This document shows, piece by piece, positions 7,178 to 13,874 of a DNA stretch of 23,515 nt. The stretch spans positions 1 through 23,515 of the forward strand of contig JBCCYI010000045.1 of assembly GCA_039189975.1 (NCBI GenBank), in the 5' to 3' direction. The DNA is from HLUCCA09 sp039189975 (lineage in GTDB: Bacteria > Pseudomonadota > Alphaproteobacteria > Rhodobacterales > Rhodobacteraceae). The stretch's first letter is position 1. Every line of letters begins with the position of its first letter. The notes beneath the pieces were generated by a model. The model ran no database searches and was not told where the DNA came from. It was given only the letters and a program-made list of their open reading frames with translations. A program made the translations under genes and the position numbers.

Positions 7178-8002
7178 TCAGTCGTTGTTGGAAACGACGT
7201 AGAGTTTCGGTCGGCCGTCCGCGCGCGGCGGGCGCGGGGCCGCCGTGGGCGTCTCCTGGCTCGAGGGGCGCGCCTTTGGTGCGAAGGGAGCAGGCGCCTC
7301 GGCCATCTCGCGCAGCGCAGGCTTGGTCGACTGGCCCGGCCGCGGTTTCACGCCTGGCGCCACCGTCCGGGGCCCGCGCGACCATCCCCCGATGCGGCGA
7401 TCTCCCGCGTGCTGCGGCCCTGCGGCGGACACCACCTGGGTGTCGGTAATCTCGAAGCGACGCGGCGTTCGCCCGGTGGCGCCGCGCGTCACCATACAGC
7501 CCAACGCACGGCTGACATCACCAAAGTCGCTCTTGAGCGGCAGCAGAAGGAGGCGACCCTCCATCTCAGGCCGTCCGATACTTGTTTCGGCTTGCAGGCT
7601 CAGACGCACCACCGCCGGATCGTCGAACGCGTGTTCCAACCCGTCCGAAAGGGTGCGCCGCGCATCCGGTGTAAAGAACGCGCTGAGCGGCATACCGCGG
7701 ACTTCCATCCCCATGAGGTCACTCAGATGCATACCCGCGACGCGAAACCGCGCCATACCAGGGGCGATGCGTTCCACGATGAAGGCACAGTCGAGCACGT
7801 CTTCGATGTGGCGCGGGTCAACCTCGGAGCGCGCTGGAACAAGGCGCGATCCGCGCAGGTCCTGCCAATACCGCTCCAGCTGGGTCAGGGCCGGAAACCG
7901 CAGGTCGTCGCCAAACGTGTGCAGCGCGACCACGTCGCCTGCGTCCTTCGGACGCTTCTGTTCGTCCCGGCTCACACCGGGGCCCTCGCCATGATCGCTC
8001 AT
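7178..8002 (-). CDS. PAS domain protein (PAS_5/DUF1457 family)
   Basis: 274 residues, no signal peptide or membrane segment, so cytoplasmic. Residues 37-173 form the PAS_5 domain common in alphaproteobacteria: LERYWQDLRGSRLVPARSEV, DCAFIVERIAPGMARFRVAG, MHLSDLMGMEVRGMPLSAFF and LLLLPL. After residue 175 comes a Pro/Arg/Ala-rich, probably disordered tail with no output domain, ending KLYVVSNND. Family members are sensory or regulatory, but no signal or partner can be named from sequence. An almost perfect AAGGAGG site precedes the start at 8002. It is divergent from gmk across a 336-base gap holding a CtrA-like site, and convergent with the DUF1194 gene. Confidence 0.85.
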   Translation of the reverse strand: MSDHGEGPGVSRDEQKRPKDAGDVVALHTFGDDLRFPALTQLERYWQDLRGSRLVPARSEVDPRHIEDVLDCAFIVERIAPGMARFRVAGMHLSDLMGMEVRGMPLSAFFTPDARRTLSDGLEHAFDDPAVVRLSLQAETSIGRPEMEGRLLLLPLKSDFGDVSRALGCMVTRGATGRTPRRFEITDTQVVSAAGPQHAGDRRIGGWSRGPRTVAPGVKPRPGQSTKPALREMAEAPAPFAPKARPSSQETPTAAPRPPRADGRPKLYVVSNND

Positions 8003-8338
8003 TGCGACCTCCTTGCCTGACATCCAAGAGCCTCGCGCCGCTGGCGGATGCTCCCATCGTGACGCCCCAGCCAAACCGCGGCAGATGGTGCGGACTGGCC
8101 CTGCTCAGGTGGCCTTTGCCCCGTCACGAGACCTGCGGTTCGGTTACCCTGCAGTTAATATGACAGGCTTTGATCAGATTGTCTGAAAAATGCGTTCTCA
8201 TCGTTAACGTGCTGCGGTCTTGGAGAGAACCGCGGCCGCAACAGGCACCGTCCGCGCGCCCGCCCATGCCGGATCGGGGTTGACCGCACCGCCGCCTTTA
8301 GCCCACCACGCAACAGCGCAACCGATGGGGAGAACGAC
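8003..8338. other. Divergent intergenic region between the PAS gene and gmk
   Basis: 336 bases with no credible gene; the only ATG frames are under 10 codons. It must hold the promoters of both neighbours. The central part (about 8140-8210) is clearly A/T-richer than its surroundings and carries a CtrA-like box and a small dyad (TCAGA-TTG-TCTGA, 8174-8186). The ends are ordinary G/C-rich leader sequence. Confidence 0.7.
8144..8158. promoter_or_regulatory. CtrA-like box
   Basis: TTAC-CCTGCAG-TTAA matches the alphaproteobacterial CtrA consensus TTAA-N7-TTAA at seven of eight fixed positions. It lies 142 bases before the PAS gene start (minus) and 181 bases before gmk (plus). One mismatch and a short motif make it a candidate only. 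Confidence 0.35.
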
Positions 8339-8980
8339 ATGTCGGACAGACGCGGGCTCTTGATGATCCTGTCTTCACCCTCAGGCGCTGGGAAATCCAC
8401 ACTCGCGCGGCGCCTCATGGCCTGGGATCCGACACTGACATTCTCCGTCTCCGCCACGACGCGCGCGCCCCGGCCGGGAGAGCATGACGGCGAGCACTAC
8501 CACTTCTACTCCGAGGCCCGGTTCAAGCAGATGGTGGCCGAGGGCGAGATGCTGGAGCACGCTTTCGTCTTTGGAAATTTCTACGGCTCGCCCGCCGAAC
8601 CAGTCCGCGCGACGATCGCACGCGGGTGCGACGTACTCTTCGACGTCGATTGGCAGGGGGCACAGCAGATCCGCAACTCGGACCTCGGGCGTCACACGCT
8701 ATCGATCTTCATCCTGCCCCCGTCCATTGCGGAGCTGCGTCGCCGTCTTGTCGCGCGCGCTCAGGACCGTGCGGACGTCATCTCCAAACGAATGCAAAAG
8801 AGTTGGGACGAAATCAGCCACTGGGACGGCTACGATTACGTATTGGTGAACGATGACCTCGACGATACCGAGGTCAAGCTGCGCACGATCGTGGCGGCCG
8901 AGCGCTTGCGCCGCGCACAACAACCGAGCCTGGGCGACCACGTCCGCCGCCTGCAAACGGAATTCGAGGAGACGTCATGA
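8339..8980 (+). CDS. gmk: Guanylate kinase
   Basis: 213 residues, the standard length. It phosphorylates GMP to GDP with ATP, an essential step of purine nucleotide supply. The P-loop MILSSPSGAGKSTLARRL (residues 9-26) is followed by the GMP-binding region SVSATTRAPRPGEHDGEHYHFYS, EMLEHAFVFGNFYGSP and VLFDVDWQGAQQIR, then the lid with IFILPPSIAELRRRL. The ribosome site GGGGAG is 7 bases before the ATG. The last four bases overlap the start of the carbonic anhydrase-like gene (ATGA), so the two are probably translated together, although their functions have no obvious link. Confidence 0.96.
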   Translation: MSDRRGLLMILSSPSGAGKSTLARRLMAWDPTLTFSVSATTRAPRPGEHDGEHYHFYSEARFKQMVAEGEMLEHAFVFGNFYGSPAEPVRATIARGCDVLFDVDWQGAQQIRNSDLGRHTLSIFILPPSIAELRRRLVARAQDRADVISKRMQKSWDEISHWDGYDYVLVNDDLDDTEVKLRTIVAAERLRRAQQPSLGDHVRRLQTEFEETS

Positions 8981-9498
8981 CCCTCTACAGTCTCGACGGT
9001 GTCGCACCCCAATATGCCGACACAGCGTGGATCGCCCCCAATGCCACCCTCATCGGAAAGGTTGAGCTGGGCGAAGCGTCCAGCATCTGGTTCAACGCGG
9101 TGCTGCGGGGCGATAACGAATGGATCAGCGTTGGCGCGGGCTCGAATGTGCAGGAGCATGCGGTGTGCCACACCGATATGGGCTTCCCCCTCAACATCGG
9201 CGTCGATTGTACGATCGGGCACCGGGCCATGCTCCACGGCTGCACCATAGGTGATGGTAGTTTAATCGGAATGGGCGCGACTATTCTCAACGGGGCAAGG
9301 ATCGGACGCAACTGCCTGATTGGCGCCTGCGCGCTCATCACTGAGGGCAAGGAAATACCCGACGGCTCCCTCGTCATGGGCAGCCCCGGAAGAGTTGTCC
9401 GGCCCCTCACACCCGACCAGCTCGATGGACTGCAGCGCAGCGCCGAGGGCTATCGCCAAAATGCCATCCGCTTCGCTTCGGGGCTCGCCCCGCTCTGA
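8977..9498 (+). CDS. Gamma carbonic anhydrase family protein
   Basis: 173 residues forming a left-handed beta-helix of hexapeptide repeats (for example IGRNCLIGACALI). Trimeric family members of the YrdA/PaaY/CaiE group bind zinc between subunits. The three ligand histidines are visible: H65 in EHAVCHTD, and H82 and H87 in IGHRAMLHGC; the conserved RGD (44-46) and the Gln at 59 are present as well. Some members hydrate CO2 and others, such as PaaY, act as thioesterases, so the reaction is not certain. The gene overlaps gmk by 4 bases, with no separate promoter. Codon use matches its neighbours. The dispersed repeat copy 2 starts 14 bases after its stop. Confidence 0.9.
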   Translation: MTLYSLDGVAPQYADTAWIAPNATLIGKVELGEASSIWFNAVLRGDNEWISVGAGSNVQEHAVCHTDMGFPLNIGVDCTIGHRAMLHGCTIGDGSLIGMGATILNGARIGRNCLIGACALITEGKEIPDGSLVMGSPGRVVRPLTPDQLDGLQRSAEGYRQNAIRFASGLAPL

Positions 9499-9512
9499 GC
9501 GCACCGGCACCC

Positions 9513-9543
9513 TTCTTCTTGCTGAAAATACCGTCGCCGAAGG
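9513..9543 (-). repeat. Dispersed 31-base repeat, copy 2 (inverted)
   Basis: Exact reverse complement of 6319-6349. It sits in the 78-base gap between the carbonic anhydrase-like gene and the PLP-enzyme gene, in the opposite orientation to copy 1, so its direction is not tied to the direction of the preceding gene. Confidence 0.85.
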
Positions 9544-9576
9544 CTGCGCTGCCCCTCCAAGACAAAACAGGATCGA

Positions 9577-10782
9577 ATGATGCGCAACGCACATAACGGG
9601 CCCCCTCAACCCGGGCGCCGCGCGCCCTGGCCATCCAGTGCGAGTCGCCCTGTCGCGAGCCCTTTGCACCCCAGCGTGGTCTATGCAGCAGACAGCCCCG
9701 ATGCGCTCGACGCACAATACGAAGGGCGGCTCGAGGGGTGGACCTACGCGCGCGAGGGACACCCCAACGCCGCCGTGGCGGCTGCGATGATTGACGACCT
9801 CGAAGGGGTCGCGGGCGGCATCATGACCGGGTCCGGCATGGCGGCCGTCAGTGCGGCGATGCTGGCTCTGGTTCAGGCGGGCGACCATGTTCTCGGGGGC
9901 GATCAGCTCTACGGCCGGTCACTGCGGCTCTTGCGCGAGGATCTGCCGCGTCTGGGTGTCGCCACCTCTCTGGCTGACATGACCGATGTGGATGCGGTGC
10001 GCGCGGCGTTGCGCCCCGAGACCAAGGCACTGCTCCTCGAGGTTGTGGCCAACCCGACCATTCGTGTCGCGGACGTTACGCCGATTGCGGAGCTCTGCCG
10101 TTCGGCCGGCGTTGCGCTCGTGATCGACAACACGTTTACCACACCGCGCGGCTTTCAGGCCTTTGAGCACGGTGCGGAGGTTGTACTTCACTCCGTCACG
10201 AAACTGCTTGCCGGGCACTCGGACGCCACGCTGGGCTGGGTTGCGGCCCGGGATCCGGCGTGCGCGGCTCGGATCGAGACGGCCGTCGCGACCTGGGGTC
10301 TGACCCCTTCGCCCTTCGATTGCTGGCTCGCCGAGCGCGGTCTGCACAGCTTTGCGTTGCGCTATGACCGGGCCGAGGCGACGGCGCGTGCGCTCGCCGA
10401 TGCGTTGGCGCAGATGCCGGGCGTGGCGCGGGTTCTCTATCCCACGCGTGACGATCATCCCGATGCCGCACGCGCCGCGGCACTGCTGGGAGCGCGCGGT
10501 GGCAACATGGTCAGCTTCGAGGTGGCCGGAGCACGGGCTGCGGCCAACGCGCTGGTTGCCGCAATGCCGGCGCTTCCCTTTGCGCCGACGCTTGGGGATG
10601 TGGGCACGACCCTGTCACATCCTGCGACGTCGTCCCACCGCGGGCTGAGCGAGGCGGAGCGGCAGGCGATCGGTGTTTCCCAAGGGTTCTTTCGGGTCTC
10701 TGTGGGGCTCGAAGAGCCTGATCATCTGATCGCGGAGTTCCAGGCCGGTGTCGCCGCCGCGCAACGCGCAGCGGGATCTTAG
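9577..10782 (+). CDS. Cys/Met-metabolism PLP-dependent enzyme (cystathionine gamma-synthase-like)
   Basis: 401 residues of the trans-sulfuration fold-type I family. PLP residues are visible: Lys209 in LHSVTKLLAGHSD forms the Schiff base, Asp184 in VIDNTFTTP pairs with the pyridine nitrogen, and the Y-x-R pair (57-59, WTYAREGHPN) reaches the cofactor of the neighbouring subunit. GIMTGSGMAAVSAAML holds the phosphate loop, and SHRGLSEAERQAIGVSQGFFRVSVGLEE is the C-terminal substrate region. Members act as cystathionine synthases or lyases, methionine gamma-lyase or sulfhydrylases; sequence alone does not decide. The start is one of two adjacent ATGs (9577 or 9580) behind AGGAT. The first 25 residues are Pro/Arg-rich and unlike the family core. 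Confidence 0.88.
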   Translation: MMRNAHNGPPQPGRRAPWPSSASRPVASPLHPSVVYAADSPDALDAQYEGRLEGWTYAREGHPNAAVAAAMIDDLEGVAGGIMTGSGMAAVSAAMLALVQAGDHVLGGDQLYGRSLRLLREDLPRLGVATSLADMTDVDAVRAALRPETKALLLEVVANPTIRVADVTPIAELCRSAGVALVIDNTFTTPRGFQAFEHGAEVVLHSVTKLLAGHSDATLGWVAARDPACAARIETAVATWGLTPSPFDCWLAERGLHSFALRYDRAEATARALADALAQMPGVARVLYPTRDDHPDAARAAALLGARGGNMVSFEVAGARAAANALVAAMPALPFAPTLGDVGTTLSHPATSSHRGLSEAERQAIGVSQGFFRVSVGLEEPDHLIAEFQAGVAAAQRAAGS

Positions 10783-10845
10783 GCTCTTCTGTTCTGCTGG
10801 AACGCTGCAACGCAGACTTATCCGTCGTCGGGGCGCGCCCGGACC

Positions 10846-11259
10846 CTACCAGGCGAGCGCGGTGAGCTCGATGAGGTCAAGGTCAATCGACGGGCATGTC
10901 ACCTTGATCTCGCGGAGCACGATCTCCGGGCGGGGCAGGGGCGGCGTCACGATCCGGTAGGGATTGGAGAACTGGATGCGTTCCAAGAGCCGCGCCACCT
11001 CGATCCCGTCGCCCCCACGCCAGAAAAGCGGCGACAGCACCGCGTCAACCTCCTCTCCCGCGCTCAGGTCGCTCTCAAGACCGGAAAGCGTCCGGGTGGT
11101 CAGAAGGCTGTCGGCCGCGTTGCTCGAAAAGACCTCCAGCCACGCGCTGCTCGGAATTCGTTCCAGAAACGCGTGCGGTCCGACCCACGCCACATTGGCC
11201 CCACAGACGGGCTGCGGTCCTAACGGGCGTGCATCGCTAAAGTAACGGCGGCTAGACAT
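10846..11259 (-). CDS. Receiver-like protein without phospho-acceptor Asp (putative), unknown function
   Basis: 137 residues, no signal or membrane segment. After a basic N-terminus the pattern alternates as in a CheY-type fold: strand VAWVG, helix HAFLERI, strand WLEVFSS, helix TTRTLSGLESDL, strand VDAVLSP, then WRGGDGIEVARLLERI and strand YRIVTPPL. DAVLSPLFWRGGDGIE aligns with the receiver block DLVLLDLxMPGxDGIE, with Pro at the Asp position, and the acidic pair and the Lys are also absent. If correct, it is a degenerate receiver that cannot be phosphorylated in the usual way. It starts 166 bases from phoR in divergent orientation, suggesting a link to phosphate signalling. No strong ribosome site is seen. 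The fold assignment is my reading, not a database match. Confidence 0.6.
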   Translation of the reverse strand: MSSRRYFSDARPLGPQPVCGANVAWVGPHAFLERIPSSAWLEVFSSNAADSLLTTRTLSGLESDLSAGEEVDAVLSPLFWRGGDGIEVARLLERIQFSNPYRIVTPPLPRPEIVLREIKVTCPSIDLDLIELTALAW

Positions 11260-11375
11260 TCTGTGACCGTACCTCACCTCATGGATGAAACAATAGCAAG
11301 ACACTCCCGCATTGTGCGAGTTAAGTTGAGGTTGCCATTTGGACGCATCGTCGCGACCAATCGTGCTCGATCGAG

Positions 11376-11397
11376 AGAATCAGACTGATCCGATTCT
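11376..11397. promoter_or_regulatory. Dyad upstream of phoR
   Basis: AGAATC-N10-GATTCT, perfect 6-base arms, 29 bases before the phoR start. It could be an operator or a leader hairpin; no known regulator is suggested by the motif. Confidence 0.3.
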
Positions 11398-11425
11398 TGT
11401 CGTGCCAGTCAGAAGGCGCCTTGCG

Positions 11426-12475
11426 ATGTTCACCCAAGCCACGGCTTCGATCCTGGCGTCGATGCCATTGGCCTGTGTGCTGATCGGGCAGGACGCGCGA
11501 ATCCTGTCGATGAACGCGCCGGCCGAAGAGCTCTTGGGCGCGAACGTCGTGGGGCGCCATCATGTGACGGTCCTGCGTCAGCCCGCCCTGCTGGAGGCGA
11601 TCGAACAAGCCCTGCACGGCGATATCCCACAGAAAACACGGTATAATTCTCTCTCAGAGGAAAGCGACTCGGTGTATCGCGTGACGGTGTCGCCGGTGGC
11701 GGGCGAGACGGGAGAAGCGATCTTGGTCGTCTTCGAGGATGTCACCGATGTCGAACGGGCGGGCGAGATGCGGCGCGATTTCGTGGCCAACGTGACCCAT
11801 GAACTCAAGACGCCGCTCACGGCGCTCTTGGGCTTCGTGGAAACGTTGCGCGGCGCAGCGCGGGACGACGCGGAAGCACGCGACCGCTTCCTGGGGATCA
11901 TGGAGCGGGAGGGCGAGCGGATGAACCGGCTGATCAATGATCTTCTTTCGCTGAGCCGTGTGGAAAGCTCTGAACGGCGCCGTCCCACGGAACGTGTCCG
12001 AATCGACGAGCTGATCATTTCGACGATGTCGGCGCTGCGGCCTCTCGCGGAGCAGGTCGGTGTGACGCTACGGCACCGAATCGAGGGCGATGGCGAGGAT
12101 TTGACCGCCCCATGCGATCCCGATCAGCTGACGCAGGTGTTCTCCAATCTGATCGAGAACGCGATCAAATACGGCGGCACAGGGGAGATCGTGGACATTC
12201 GGATCACCGCACAGCCGCGCGAAATCGCCTTTCGCGGGCCTGCGGTCAGGGTCGACGTGATCGATTATGGTGAGGGGTTTGACCCGCTGCACATCCCAAG
12301 GCTGACGGAGCGATTTTATCGCGTGGATGCGCATCGGTCGCGCGAGAAGGGCGGGACGGGACTGGGCCTCGCCATCGCCAAGCACATCGTCAACCGTCAC
12401 CGGGGCCGATTGAGAATCGAAAGCACACCGGGCGAGGGGTCGATGTTTACGGTTTTGTTGGCCGCCGGGGCCTGA
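11426..12475 (+). CDS. phoR: Phosphate regulon sensor histidine kinase PhoR
   Basis: 349 residues. A PAS-like domain (about 5-110: MPLACVLIGQDARILSMNAP through ILVVFEDVTDVE) is followed by HisKA with FVANVTHELKTPLTALLGF (phospho-accepting His125) and a HATPase with N-box FSNLIENAIKYGG, VIDYGEGFDP, ERFYRVD and GGTGLGLAIAKHIV. The DVTDVERAGEMRRDFVANVTHELKTP linker is typical of PhoR. No transmembrane segment is present in this or any longer reading, so the kinase is probably cytosolic and should sense through PhoU and the Pst transporter. The ATG at 11426 opens directly into the PAS domain, with AGAAGG about 10 bases upstream. It leads the pst-phoUB cluster, with phoB at the far end. Confidence 0.93.
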   Translation: MFTQATASILASMPLACVLIGQDARILSMNAPAEELLGANVVGRHHVTVLRQPALLEAIEQALHGDIPQKTRYNSLSEESDSVYRVTVSPVAGETGEAILVVFEDVTDVERAGEMRRDFVANVTHELKTPLTALLGFVETLRGAARDDAEARDRFLGIMEREGERMNRLINDLLSLSRVESSERRRPTERVRIDELIISTMSALRPLAEQVGVTLRHRIEGDGEDLTAPCDPDQLTQVFSNLIENAIKYGGTGEIVDIRITAQPREIAFRGPAVRVDVIDYGEGFDPLHIPRLTERFYRVDAHRSREKGGTGLGLAIAKHIVNRHRGRLRIESTPGEGSMFTVLLAAGA

Positions 12476-12478
12476 CAC

Positions 12479-12557
12479 GCCCGTCTTCGCCGAGTCCGCC
12501 ACCGTTTGAGGGCCGTGCCCGGCATGACGTGGCGCCATAGAGCGGGCAAAGACGGGC
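12479..12557 (+). repeat. Long-spaced inverted repeat after phoR
   Basis: GCCCGTCTTCGCC (12479-12491) and GGCAAAGACGGGC (12545-12557) are inverted copies with one mismatch over 13 bases, separated by 53 bases. The first arm begins four bases after the phoR stop and the second ends 12 bases before the Pho box. It may fold at the end of the phoR message; no T-tract follows. Confidence 0.4.
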
Positions 12558-12568
12558 TACGGCCCGGA

Positions 12569-12597
12569 TCGTCATATTACTGTTACAAAACCTACAC
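12569..12597 (+). promoter_or_regulatory. Pho box array (PhoB-binding site) before pstS
   Basis: Three 7-base half-sites spaced by 4 A/T bases: TCGTCAT-ATTA-CTGTTAC-AAAA-CCTACAC, giving the 11-base period of PhoB sites (consensus CTGTCAY-N4-CTGTCAY). The first two match best, the third is weaker. It lies about 95-125 bases before pstS, where PhoB would stand in for a -35 element and activate the pst operon under phosphate limitation. Confidence 0.75.
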
Positions 12598-12599
12598 AA

Positions 12600-12619
12600 A
12601 AGCCCAACGCGGTGGGCTT
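12600..12619 (+). other. Hairpin between Pho box and pstS
   Basis: AAGCCCA, loop ACGCGG, TGGGCTT: a 7-base stem three bases after the last Pho half-site. It may fall at the start of the pstS leader RNA. There is no T-tract, so it is probably not a terminator. Confidence 0.35.
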
Positions 12620-12692
12620 AGGTGGCGCGCCATGGGGGTGTCGGAGCACGAAGGGCCGATGCCGCTGCCAATCAAACGCATGGAGAATGCAC

Positions 12693-13730
12693 ATGTCTTT
12701 CGTAAAGCTGACCGTCTCGGTTGCTGCTGTTGCGGCCGTTACCGCGACTTCCGCTTTCGCCCGCGACAACGTTCAGGTTGCTGGCTCTTCGACGGTTCTG
12801 CCCTACGCGTCCATCGTTGCCGAAGCCTTTGGCGAGAACACCGACTTTCCGACACCCGTCGTTGAATCGGGCGGCTCCTCGGCCGGCCTCAAGCGCTTCT
12901 GCGAAGGTGTCGGCGCCAACACGATCGACGTCGCCAATGCCTCCCGTGCGATCCGCGCCGGTGAGGTCGAAGCCTGTGCCGCCAACGGTGTGACCGACAT
13001 CATCGAGGTCCGCATCGGCTACGACGGCATCGTCTTCGCGAGCCAGATCGACGGCCCGGCCTTCACCGCCTTCACCGAAGAGCACTGGTACAAGGCGCTG
13101 GCCGCGCAGCACTTCGTTGACGGGGCGCTCGTCGACAATGCCTTCACCATGTGGAACGAGATCGACCCGGCGCTGCCGGAAGCCGAGATCCAGGCCTTTA
13201 TCCCCGGCACCAAGCACGGCACGCGTGAAGTGTTTGAGGAGAAGGTCCTTCTGGTGGGCTGCGAGCAGTTCGGCGCCTTCGAGGCGATGGAAGCTGCGAT
13301 GGACGAAGACGCCGCCGAGGATGCGTGCATGTCCGTGCGCACCGACGGTCGCTCCGTTGATATCGACGGCGACTACACCGAGACGCTCGCGCGCATCGAC
13401 GCCAACACCAATGGCGTGGGCGTGTTCGGACTGGCGTTCTACGAAAACAACCAGGACAAGCTGAAGGTCGCCACCATGTCGGGTGTTGCGCCGTCCACCG
13501 AGACGATCTCGACCGGGGAATACCCCGTTTCGCGTCCGCTCTTCTTCTACGTCAAGAAGGCGCATATCGGCGTGATTCCGGGCCTGAAGGAATACGCGCA
13601 GTTCTTCGTGGCGAACGAAGTGGCCGGCCCGAACGGCCCGCTGGCCCAGTACGGCCTCGTTTCTGATCCCGAGCTGTCCAAGACACAGCAGATGATCCAG
13701 GACGAGCAGACCATGGGCTCCGGCTCCTAA
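12693..13730 (+). CDS. pstS: Phosphate ABC transporter, substrate-binding protein PstS
   Basis: 345 residues. A signal peptide of about 19-20 residues (VAAVTATSAFA-RD) exports it to the periplasm, where it binds phosphate for the PstCAB transporter. The ligand loops are clear: VQVAGSSTVLPYASI near the N-terminus, SGGSSAGLKRFCEG, and FIPGTKHGTREVFEE, which supply Ser/Thr/Arg contacts to phosphate. It belongs to the alphaproteobacterial SphX/PstS branch rather than the E. coli one. The start at 12693 has GGAGA six bases upstream; an ATG two codons earlier is a possible alternative. It is preceded by the Pho box and followed by two hairpins, fitting a highly expressed first gene of the operon. 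Confidence 0.94.
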   Translation: MSFVKLTVSVAAVAAVTATSAFARDNVQVAGSSTVLPYASIVAEAFGENTDFPTPVVESGGSSAGLKRFCEGVGANTIDVANASRAIRAGEVEACAANGVTDIIEVRIGYDGIVFASQIDGPAFTAFTEEHWYKALAAQHFVDGALVDNAFTMWNEIDPALPEAEIQAFIPGTKHGTREVFEEKVLLVGCEQFGAFEAMEAAMDEDAAEDACMSVRTDGRSVDIDGDYTETLARIDANTNGVGVFGLAFYENNQDKLKVATMSGVAPSTETISTGEYPVSRPLFFYVKKAHIGVIPGLKEYAQFFVANEVAGPNGPLAQYGLVSDPELSKTQQMIQDEQTMGSGS

Positions 13731-13740
13731 CCAGGCTTCG

Positions 13741-13756
13741 CCGGGCGCTGGCCCGG
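13741..13756 (+). other. First intercistronic hairpin, pstS-pstC
   Basis: CCGGGC, loop GCTG, GCCCGG, flanked by CAGG and CCTG that may extend it around a bulge. Located 11 bases after the pstS stop. Confidence 0.5.
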
Positions 13757-13760
13757 CCTG

Positions 13761-13789
13761 TCGTCGGGGGGCGTACGTCCCCCCGACGA
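13761..13789 (+). terminator. Second intercistronic hairpin, pstS-pstC (possible attenuator)
   Basis: A perfect 11-base stem TCGTCGGGGGG / CCCCCCGACGA with a 7-base loop, four bases after the first hairpin. No T-tract follows, so it more likely slows transcription or protects the 3' end of the pstS message than ends the operon; pstC has no recognisable promoter of its own. Confidence 0.6.
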
Positions 13790-13874
13790 TGCGACGCGCC
13801 CTCGCGGCAGAGGGACACACGAGACAGGGCATGGCGCCTTTGTTTCGAATCATTCACGCCAATAGAGGTGACCG

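Noticed and set aside
10813..10845. GGGCGCGCCC palindrome between convergent genes as a terminator
   Set aside because: It is a continuous palindrome without a loop or T-tract, common by chance at this G+C.
11261..11278. Possible second Pho box before phoR (CTGTGAC-CGTA-CCTCACC)
   Set aside because: Only the first half-site resembles the consensus, the second does not, and it sits two bases from the start of the opposite gene and far from phoR.
12672..13853. 393-codon open frame on the minus strand
   Set aside because: It is antisense to pstS, and the product is compositionally biased and unrecognisable.
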